DNA from: Symbiodinium natans
Lineage: Eukaryota; Sar; Dinophyceae; Suessiales; Symbiodiniaceae
Length of the DNA: 60,000 nt
Assembly: GCA_905221605.1 (NCBI GenBank)
Contig: CAJNDS010002066.1
Coordinates: 355,480-415,479, forward strand
Direction of reading: 5' to 3'
Positions 46,201-57,382 of this stretch are shown one piece after another (position 1 is the stretch's first letter; each line of letters opens with the position of its first letter). The notes below the pieces were generated by a model that worked only from the letters and a program-made list of their open reading frames with translations, made no database searches and was not told the DNA's origin. The translations under genes were made by a program, and so were the position numbers.

Positions 46201-49200
46201 AGTTGCTTCGTGTCAAGCTGGGAAGCATTCAGAGGTGCGGTTTGTCCCAATCCCGACGGCGGCCTCAATGATATAGGAGGCTTGGACGAAAACACCAACG
46301 CCTGCAGCGTCCTTTCTCTCATTGCCCCCGACGTGCATTCCAATGATGCGGGCGTCGGGATCGGGTGAGTCGTAAATCGCTGCTCCACTGTCGCGATGCC
46401 GTATAGGCGAAATGGTGTGGAGGCACGTGCCAGCAGCACTGGCTTGTGACCACAAGAGTTCCCCATGCACGATCTTGTAACTGAGCTTGTGTTGTTCTCA
46501 TCAAAATAGTAGCTCCAGATATATCTATACCCAATACCCTATACCCTATACCCTGAACAGTGAACTCGGACCGGGCTCGCTGGGGCCCCGTGCATACCTT
46601 CCAACTTGGAGGTGTACTGATGGCCGCACTCGCCTCACAGAGAGGGCTGCCTGAACCCTTCAACCCTGAACCCTGAATCCTGAACCTGAAACCCGATTGG
46701 GTTCTGTGCCTTCTTTGGAACCCTGCACATCAAACGCCACCCTAAATCCAACTGATGTGCCCTGTTGCAACCAAAGGAAAAAGGCGCACGCTGGTTTTCC
46801 GCATGAGGTTAAGCATTTGAAGCCCCTAAGCTCTAAACCTGAAACGTCCCTAAACCCTAAGCCCTAAACAAACCCTAAACCCTAAACCCTATAACCCTAA
46901 ACCCTAAGCACTAAACCCTAACCCTAAACCCTATAGCCCTATAGCCCTATACCCTAAGCCCGAAACCCCAAGCCTTAACAAATGGGGTCCAAATTGTGCC
47001 GTATTGAATAGAGACCCAAAAGCTAAAATTTGAATTCCTATTCCTTATTGGGTTTAAGTACAATTTCTATTCCTTATTGGGTTTAAGTACCCTTAAACAT
47101 GTAACATTCTACTCAAGTATGACAAAGAAAAGGGGACCTAATTTAGAGAGCTGCCCATATGCGGTTTAGGGCGTATGGTTTCAGGATTCGTGCTTGGGCT
47201 TTAGGGGGATTAAGAGACCCAGGAGTACGTGCTTGGGCTTTAGGGGGGTTACCACAAACCCTAAAAAGAGGGGAATAAAGGCCGACCCTGGGTCCCAGAT
47301 TATGCCTACAGCTACACGTAGGTCATAGCTGCCCCCCCCCCCCCAAACCCTAAAGTCAAGCTTCAGCTTCGTGATCCTGAGTTAGGGTTTAGGGTTTAGG
47401 GTTTAGGCTTTAGGGTTTAGGGTTTAGGGTTTAGGGTTTAAGGTTTAGGGTTTAGGGTTTAGGGTTTAGGGTTTAGGGTTTAGGGTTTAGGGTTTGGGGT
47501 TTAGGGTTTAGGGTTTAGGGTTTAGGGTTTAGGGTTTAGGGTTTAGGGTTTAGGGTCCTTAAGACCTAAAGCCCTAAAAAACTTAAAACACTAAAACCCT
47601 AAAACCCTAGAAACCCTAAAGCCCGAACACCCCTAAGACCCCTAAAACCCCAAATCTACCCTCACTACAGGACAAGTCGCTCTTGAGCTTTGAAATCATG
47701 CTCCTTTCGGCTTCGTCGCTGACGCTTCTACCTGGCAATGCCGGAGGAGGTCCGCTTCAATGCGATCTAAGAAAGCTCCTGAAATGGCCCCCGAAAGGGT
47801 TCCCTAAACCCTAAAGCCTAAACCCTAAACCCTAAAGCCTAAACCCTGAAGCCTAAACCCTAACCCTAAACCCTAAACCCTGAACCCTGCACCCTAAACC
47901 CTAAACCCCAACCCTAAACCGTAAACCCCGTGACGTGTAGGGCTCAGGACTTCGGGATGCATAGGGGCTTAGGGGCCTGGCATTTAGGAGCCTGGGGTTG
48001 GGTTTCAGGGTTTAGGGTTTAGGGGCTTAGGGGTTGGCAAGCCCTAAGCTCGAGTTTAGGGTTTAGGCTTTAGGCTTTAGGCTTTAGGCTTTCGGCTTTC
48101 GGCTTTAGGCTTTTAGGCTTTAGGCCTTGAGGCCTTGAGGCTTTCGGCTTTAGGCTTTCGGCTTTCGGCTTTCGGCTTTAGGCTTTAGGCTTTAGGCAGG
48201 CCTGCACCCTGAATCCTAAAACCCAAAAACCCCCCAACAGACCCAACTCAGGGAGGCACTTTTGGCCCACAACCAAGCACACAAATTTGCGGTTTAGGGT
48301 TTAGGGTTTAGGGTTTAGGGTTTAGGGTTTAGGGTTTAGGGTTTAGGGTTTAGGGATTAGGGTAAGATGAAAAAGCCTAAAGGGTTTAGGGATTAGGGTA
48401 AGATGCCAAAGCCTAAACCCAAAGCCCCACAAACACCTTAAACCCCAAACCCTAACTCCACCAGCTCTGGGTTCAGGCTCTCTGGAGTTTCGGGTTCAGG
48501 GTTTAGGGTTTGGGATTTTAAGGTTTCCTAGACCCCCAAGAGCTAAAGCCCAAAACGCCCAAAACCTATGAAACCCCGAAGCCGTAAAGTCGCAAGGGTT
48601 TAGGGTTTCGCTAGGGTTTAGAGTTTAGGGTTAAGGGTTTGGGGTTTGGGGGTTTAGGGCTTAGGGCTCAGGGTTCAGGGTTTAGGGTCTGACTAAGCAC
48701 CTACTGACTAAACAATGACTGTACGTCTAAGCTAGTTATCCATGCATGGTGAATCACTCACGCCAGGCGACCAAGAATGGACAAGCACTGCCGTGTGTTG
48801 TTTCTTCCGCGCCGTTCAATTCACAGCTCCTCGGGAATTGTGTCAGAATTGTCCGGCAGCCAGGGACGGACCGACCCCGCAAAGTGGATGTCCTTGCGCT
48901 GGTTGCTGCGGCAAAGGTGGCTCCACGGCTGAAGCTGCCCTGGGGGAGCCACGGCTCAGCCAGACAAATCGAATGAAGTTTAGGGTTTAGGGTTTAGGGT
49001 TTAGGGTTCAGGGTTCAGGGTTTAGGGTTTAGGGTTTAGGGTTTAGGGCTTAGGGCTTAGGGTAAACTACTTCGAGTTCAACGCTTTAGGGGGTGAAGGG
49101 TTAAGGCTTGAAGGATTTCGTGATTCAGGGCTTGAAGGCCTTACGAGTTCAGGGTTTAGCGGCTTGGGGTTGAACATCTTTGGGGCTCTTATAAATTAGA

Positions 49201-52200
49201 TGTGGGTTTTTGTTTTGTGTTCTTGGGGCTTTACCTGAAGGCTCTCATGAAGTTCCTTTTGGCGTTAGATATAGGGGACTATGATAGGCTACCCAAAAAG
49301 GCATTACATTACGTGGAGGTTCATGGCACCTATGACCCAGTTGGAACTGTACTTATAACCCACTTAAAAGCATTTGAGTGCCCTAACATGGTTATAATTG
49401 GGTTGTAAGTGCAGTTGTAATTGGGTTGATGAGTACCACGAACCTCCAAGTAAAGTTCTAAACCCTAACACCCTAATCCCTAAACCCCAAACCCTAAGCC
49501 CTAAACCCAAAAAAAGCCGCATATGCAGGGTTTAGGGTTTAGGGTTTAGGGTTTAGGGTTTAGGGTTTAGGGTTTAGGGTTTAGGGTTTAGGGTTTAGGG
49601 TTTAGGGTTTAGGGTTTAGGGTTTAGGGTTTAGAGGAGGAAGTGCAAGGCACGTGGGGCCTGTGAGAAGCCGCCGAGCAAGGTGCTGCTTGTAGAAGTTC
49701 TCGAAGACGTCCTGGGGCCAAAGGAGGGGGGCGTCCGAGACCCTAAACCCTAAACCCTAAACCCTGAACCCTGCACCCTAAACAACAAAAGGGGTTTAGG
49801 GCTCAGGGGTCAGGAGTGTCGCGTTCAGCCCACCAAAACTGGACTCACCAGTAAGGCGGGAATTGAAACTGGCCCTCCCAGCCTGTTTAGGGTTTAGGGT
49901 GAAGGGTTTTGGGTCTTTTTCCGACAAAATTTCGAAGTGAGATCGTCTTAAAGGGAAAGATGCCATCTTGGACCTAAACCCTACTTGCAAGTACATGTAG
50001 GGTCCCGGATTGATGGTCCCTTTTGCGGTCCTGGTGGACAGGTGCTTTGTGATTAAGATCTGGGAAGAATCTCTCGGAATTGCACGTTCATACCGGATCC
50101 AAGAATGCATCTTCCAAAAACACAGGTACCAAAAATGCATGTCCAAGAATGCGGGTTCCAAAAACGCATATCCGAAAATGCATGGCCGGCGGTTTGGCAT
50201 CCGCATTTTCGGACGTGTGTTTTTGGCACATACACTTTTGGACTGCATGTCCTTTGGATATGCATGTTTAGCAAGCCCGGATCCTGACAATCAGAAGCCC
50301 CGCGGCCCTTGGAGGACTGGAACCATGCATTTTTATTAAAGGAAGATGCGTCTCTGCCTCTCCAAACATGCATGTGGGAAAATGCATGCCCCAAGAATGC
50401 ATGCCCCAAGAAGGCATGTCCAAAAATGCATGTGCCGGTGACGGCCGGTGGGGCAGGAGGGTGAGTTTTGGATGTGCGTTTTGGGGTATGCATTTTTCGG
50501 CTCCTGATTTTTGAAGATGCATTTTTGGGTCACGCAGTATCGGCCCTTCATGTTTGGATTTTCGTGCCAGGGCCGGGTGACCCCTGATTTTTGGACAAGC
50601 ATTTTTTGGCATAGATGTTGATTTTCCCTTTTTCCCCCTTTATCGCCGTCTAGGAACCTCTTTAACCCAAGAAGGGAGAGATGCAATCTTGGACCCTAAA
50701 CCTTACTTACAGTCGGGCCCCCCTGATTGATGGTACCCTTTTGCGGTCCTGGTGAGAACGCCGCTCCTTACATTCAGTGGTACCGCAAAACGAACCAGGG
50801 ACTAGAGGAGGGATCCTTAGAAGGGATCTGAGGGGTAAGTTAGGGGTTATTTAGGGGCTACTTAGGTACATAGGGACTATATAAGGTATCTATGTGGGTT
50901 ATGTAGGGGAATAGTCCCTTCTAGGGGTTCCGCACTTCTACCCCTTCAAGAACGGACCAGGGACTGAGAGAACCCCACATGCCTTCGGCTAGAACCTTTA
51001 GGTTACTAGGGTCTCGGGTTGAGGGTTTCGCGTTCTGTCCCTAAACCCAAAATCCTAAACCCTAGAGCCCTGGCCCTACCTAAACCCTAAACCCTAAACC
51101 CTAAACCCTAAACCCTAAACCCTAAACCTTAAACCCTAAACCCTAAACCCTGCCGATTCGTGGCCTTATCCTGCAAGAATCGGAAGACGGTCACGACCTG
51201 AGGCGTCGGGCAGGCGGTTTTGGGAGGGGCTTTAGGGTTTAGGGTTTAGGGTTTAGGGTTCAGGGTTTAGGGTTTAGGGCTTAGGGCTTAGGGTTCAGGG
51301 TTTAGGGTGGTGTACTTTAGGGTCACGGTTTCGGGGGGCTTTAAGGTGTCGAAGCTTTGGGGCTTAGGGGTTCTTTAGGGATTCTTTTGGGGCTTAGGCT
51401 TTAGGAGCCTTTTGGTATACAACCCCCCAAAACGCTCAACACTGCCTCAACCATCGAATCGCCGAAACCTTACTTGGAGGCTCACGGTACTTATTAACCA
51501 AGTACAACAAAACCTATATCCCACTTACAAGCCCCTGAGTAAGCCCGGCCTCCAGGATCGGGGGACTTAGTAGGTAGGGCTAGACGGAAGCGCAGGACCC
51601 AGATCTTCCAAAAGGTTTTGGAAGATCCGGGGGCCCCCCTCCAACTAGGGTCCCTTTCAAGGTACTTGTAAAGTTACTTTGTGGCTACTGACCAGGGGGG
51701 TCCCGCCGGTCCTACACCCTAGACCCCAACCCCACACTGTACACCCTCACAAGGTTTAGGGTTTGGGTAGTAAGATTCTTAAATTCTTAAGGCAAACAAC
51801 CCTAATCAGGCCCACTTCTGCCCACTTCTATGACCTCTATGTTGCACATGCTTGCTATGTTCTCCGGCGCAGTATGCTGAATGCGGCCGGCAGAGGCGAC
51901 GCGCACATCGAAAGCATCACCCCAGAACCGCGCATCTTCTACACTTTGTTGCGGGAGCTATGGGGCTGTACGGTTATGTGAGTGGCTAAGTTCAGGTCCA
52001 TTTTTTGGTCCCCTAGTCAATCGGCTGAGGGAAAATAAGAAAAGACCCCAAAAAAACAAACCCCAAACCCTAAACCCTAAACCCTGAATTCCCCAAAACC
52101 CGAAGAGCCTGCTCCAGCGCCGCATCGACGTCCGCGTCGCTGGACATGCCTTTGAGGCCCTTGCGGAACCTCGGGCGCGTGGGCGTAATTGTTTAGGGTT

Positions 52201-54850
52201 TAGGGTTTAGGGTTTAGGGTCTAGGGTCTAGGGTTTAAGGGGTTGAGGGCGTTGAGGGCGTTGAGGGCGTTGAGGGCGTTGAGGGCGTTGAGGGCGTTGA
52301 GGGCGTATGACCGCGCCGTAACCCAAAAGATGACTCTACATCCTAACCTCGAAAAGCCCTAACCCCAGACTCTAAAGCCTGCAAACTATATCACCTTAAG
52401 CCCTGAACTCCAAACCTAAACCCTGAAGCCTAAACCCGAAACCCGAAACCCTAAACCCTAAACCCTAAACCCTAAACCCGAAACCCTAAACCCTAAACTC
52501 TCAAGCTCGGAAGCCCTTTGCTCCAAACTTTCAAAGACAGGCACCTTGACTTACTGGGATTTCGTAGGGAAGCCGGCACCTTCTGAAGCCCCTTACAAAG
52601 TTACTATCAAGAGGGGGCACAAGGCGCGCAATTCCCTCTAGAGACACCATTCTTCAACCCTAAACCCTAAACCCTAAACCCTAAACCCTAAACCCTAAAC
52701 CCTAATTCCCCCACAGGTTCAATCCTCGGCCCCGGCGGCCCCAAAGCTGGAAAATGCGGAAGGTGCGGCGGAAAGCCGGTGGAGCTCCAGGTAGGAGTTT
52801 AAGGGCTTAAGGGTTTAAGGGCTTAAGGGTTTAAGGGTTTCAGGGTTTAAGGGTTTCAGGGTGTAAGGGTTTCAGGATTTAAGGGTTTAAGGGTTTCAGG
52901 GTTTAAGGGCTTAAGAGTTTCAGGGCTTAAGGGTTTAAGGGTTTCAGGGTTTAAGGGCTTAAGGGTTTAAGGGTTTAAGGGCTTAAGGGTTTAAGGGTTT
53001 AAGGGCTTAAGGGTTTAAGGGTTTAAAAGTTTAAGGGTTTAAGGGCTTAAGCGTTTGGGGTTCAAGGGTTTGGGGTCTAAGGGTTTGGGGTTTCGGGTAT
53101 GGGGTTTTGGGGTGTAGGGTTTGGGGATTTAGGGTTTAAGGGTTTAAGGGTTTAGGGTTTGGGGTTTAAGGGTTTAGGGTTTGGGGTTTGAGGCTTTAGG
53201 GTTTGGGGTTTAGGGGTTTGGGGTTTAGGGCTTAGGGCGTTTTAGGGTTTAGGGGGACCCCAAGACCTTCATAGCTAAATTTGAAAGCAGAAAGCAGGAG
53301 AAGCAGCTTGGGGATGAGGCGTTGATGAACAGAGGCGTAGAGGCCGAAACGCTTCTTAGTAGCAACTTGGCATGTTCCCCTTTATACTGACAGCTCCTTG
53401 ATAGGGATGATAATACCCCAAGTTATAATCACTACTAAGGACTGTTAGTATAAGGGGGAACATCCCAAGTAGTAACCATGTTATAGTAAGGGCCCCCTTT
53501 TTTGGGGGTTGGTCACTCTAGAATCTAGAAGGGAACCCATAATAGCCAAACAAGAACAGGGTAAAGGGCACCACGGGGCTACCAAGGTTTTGTGGGAAAA
53601 GAGCGGGCAAGTGCATTTCGACTTGCTGCCTTGATGCCTGGAATCCCAGGCGGTTTCAACAATTCCTGGTTCCCAATAGGAGCCCGCTCCCGGAAGTGGG
53701 ACCTAAACCCTAAACCCTTAACTCCAAACCGTAAACCCTAAACCCCAAACCCCACATTACAAGGGTGCAGGGAGCCGCGTCCTGAGGCGGGAACTGGTCG
53801 TCGACGTAGAGGGACAAGTATTGCGCTGTCCGCGTGTCCTGCGCCCGTGCGCTCAAAGAATCATCCAAAGCATAGCCCCAGAAGCTAAGCCCTAAACCCT
53901 AAATCCTCAACAGCCAACCCCCACACAACGCATCCCTAAACCAATGAAAAGTTTAGGGTTTGGGGTTTAGGGTATAGGGTTTTGGGTTTTGGGTTTAGGG
54001 CCCGTCTTATAAGAGCAACCCCCAAAAGGGGGTTAGAATTTAGAGAAGTGACCATAGCAGCTTTGTCTCAGATGCCTCTGAGAGTAGTTGGAAGCAGCTA
54101 CGAGGGCCCTGACGCATGGGCACTTGGGATAGCCGTTCTATACTTGGAGGTTCATGGGTACTTAGAAGAATTAAACCCTAAACCCTAAACCCTCAAACCC
54201 TAATGAAACTGTACTAGCCCTAAACCCTAAAACCTAAACCCGACACCCTACACCCTAAATCTTCGGGCAAGCCTAAACCCTAAACCCGAAACCCTAAACC
54301 CTAAACCCGAAACCCTAAACTGTTTACGTAGCTTTGTCAAGAGAATTCGCACCAGGGACCGAGCCTAATTTAGAACAAATCCGCCAATGTTACCGTTCAG
54401 GGCCCCACAACCACAGGGTGGGCACCCTTGCATAGGCCTTCCTTGCACCTAATTCTTCGTTTAGGGTTTAGGGTTTAGGGTTTAAGGTTTAGGGTTTAGG
54501 GTTTAGGGTTTAGGTCTATGGGGGCTGCTTAGAGTTTAGGGCTCAGGGCTTGGGGTTCGGCCGTCGTGGCTTGGGGTCTACGGGCACCCTGAACCCTGAA
54601 CCCTAAACCCTAAACCCTAAACCCTAAACCCTAAACCCTAAACCCTAAACCCTAAACCCTAAACCCTAAACCCTAAACCCTAAACCCTAATCGGCACTCC
54701 GTCCTTGTTGAGGAAGGATTCGAAGGCCTGCTTCAATGCCAACTGGAAGTCTTTGCTTTCCTTGAAGGACTCCTTCACGAATCTGTCGTACCTCGCAGGG
54801 GCGCAGTGCAGCCTGATGATTCTAAAGGTTTAGGGTTTAGGGTTTAGGGT

Positions 54851-54903
<53 letters not shown>

Positions 54904-57347
54904 GGCTTAGGGCTTAGGGCTTAAGGTTCTAAGGGTAGTTTCATGGTCCCTTAGTGCGGGCCCTCAACTAGGGACCCCGAAAACATCCTATGAAAGCAAA
55001 GGGCCCTTCAAAGCACGTAAGGGACCACATGCAGGGACCATGTAACTATCACTTCAGGGGTTTAGGGTTTAGGGTTTAGGGTTTAGGGTTTAGGGTTTAG
55101 GGTTTAGGGTTTAGGGCTTTGGGCTTTGGGGCTTTGGGCTTGCTGCGGTTATCCTTACAGCCGCCACCTGAGAACCCCTGAAGCCCAGACTCTGTCAACC
55201 CTGAAGCCGAAAGCCCTGCATTGCTGAGCCCCAAATCATCTTCGACCCCTAAATCCCCCAAAAGGACTTAGGGTTTAGGGTTTAGGGTTTAGGGTTTAGG
55301 GTTTAGGGTTTAGGGTTTAGGGTTTAGGGTTTAGGGTTTAGGGTTTAGGGTTTAGGGTTTAGGCCCCAAAATCCCCCAAAAGGACACCCCTAAACTCCTC
55401 CAGCTTACTGGTTCTTAGTAGGGAGAATGAGGGACTATCATCCCTCGGAAAGCGCACAATGCGGGGGGGATTAAACAGTACCTCATTCCCTCACTCTCTA
55501 GTACGGGTTCAGGGTTCAGGGTTCAGGGTTCAGGGTTCAGGGTTCAGGGTTCAGGGTTCAGGGTTCAGGGTTCAGGGTTCAGGGTTCAGGGTTCAGGGTT
55601 TAGGGTTTAGGGTTTAGGGTTTAGGGTTTATGGTTTGGGTGTAGTGTTTAGGGTTCAGGCTCTGAACCCTGAGCCCTCAAACCCTCTAAACCCGGAAATC
55701 CTCAAGCCCCCGCAAGGGCTGACTTGTGCTTCAGGTGGAGGATTGCAGTGATGAACGACACGGGGTCCTTGACCTTCAGAGGGTGTGATAGAAGGGCCTT
55801 GAATGATTAGAATAGGGTTTTTGGGAAGGTATTCGAGTCTAAGAAAAGTAAAGGGGCCCTTAGGTCAGTACTTATTCCGACCCCTATAGTGCGGTTTTTA
55901 GGTCTTAGGGTTGTGCGGCGAGGCTCTCCACTGGATTTTGTTAAGGTGCTAGGCATTGCGGCTTTGGGGACTTCGGGCCTACTTTGAGGTTCATGGTACT
56001 GATGAACCCAAGTAGAACTGTATGAACTCTGCTTATAACCCAATTAGAACCATGTCAAGAGCTAGAAGTACCATGAGCCTCCAACGTTTTAGGATTTAGC
56101 GTCCTAAGCCCCGATTCGAACCCTGAAGCGCGTGATTTCCTTATACTGGCGGAGGCTTTTTTGGCAAGGGTGTGGCCCGGCGGGGTCCCCTTGCAAAGCC
56201 AAGACCCTGAGCCCAACCCTTGACCCTTAAGTCGGGGCCATAGAGCTTAAGGCTCGGGCCCTGCAAGCCCTAAACCATAAACCCTAAACCCTGAACCCTA
56301 AACCCTGAACCCTAACCCCTGAACCCCTAGACCCCTACACCCCTAAAGCCCTAAACCCCTAAACCCTAAATAAACCCCTGAACCCTGAACCCGAAACTCT
56401 AAACCCCTAAACCCCTGAACCCTAAACCCCGAACTACGCTTGAGGGCTGCGTTTTTGGGGCATCTAGGGTTCCGACCCTGAGCCCTACGTGGTGCCCTAA
56501 GCCCTCAAACTCACCACCCTCAACAAGCCCAGAAGCCCTCTAAAACCCTCAAGTGTTAATGCCCCTAAGCCCTCAAACTCCCAGCCGCAAAACCCTAAAC
56601 CCTAAACCCTAACACCAAACCCTGGGCCGCCGCCTTCTCTGGGTCGTTCAAGACGTCACGTCCTGCACGTGGAGGTGAAGCTGGGTTTAGGGTTTAGGGT
56701 TTAGGGTTTAGGGTTTAGGTTTTAGGGTTTAGGGTTTAGGGTTTAGGGTTTAGGGTTTAGAGTTTAGGGTTTAGGGTTTAGGGTTTAGGGTTTAGGGTTT
56801 AGGGTTTAGGGTTTAGGGTTTAGGGTTTGGGGTTTAGGGTTTAGGGTTTAGGTGGCAATTGCACTGCAGTTTAAGACTTCGGGGGAAACAAAAACCCACG
56901 CTCCAAGAAGAGTTCATCAGCTGAGAATCCGGAATCCGGTGCTACCTACCTATGAACCTGCAAGTACACCCCTAAACCCTAAACCCTAAACCCTAAACCC
57001 TAAACCCTAAACCCTAAACCCTAAACCCTAAACCCTAAACCCTAAACCTTGGAGTCCTGCTTCGCACATGCAGTCCATCATCACCTGACGGGCTCACTGT
57101 GCAACGAAGACGGAGGGAGCCTGATAAGGGTTTAGGGTTTAGGGTTTAGGGTTTAGGGTTTAGGGTTTAGGGTTTAGGGTTTAGGGTTTAGGGTTTAGGG
57201 TTTAGGGTTCAGGGTTTAGGGTTTAGGGTTTAGGGTTTAGGGTTTAGGGCCTCATGTTTGTTGAAGGACTCTTTTGAGGCTACCTGCGCAATAGCTCTGG
57301 TACACGATGTATGGTTTAGGGTTTAGGGTTTAGCATTTAGGGATGTG

Positions 57348-57382
<35 letters not shown>

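Noticed and set aside
57284-57296. Possible cullin microexon reading AIAQ between exons 2 and 3
   Set aside because: It cannot be joined in phase with either neighbour, and the direct junction already gives the family spacing.
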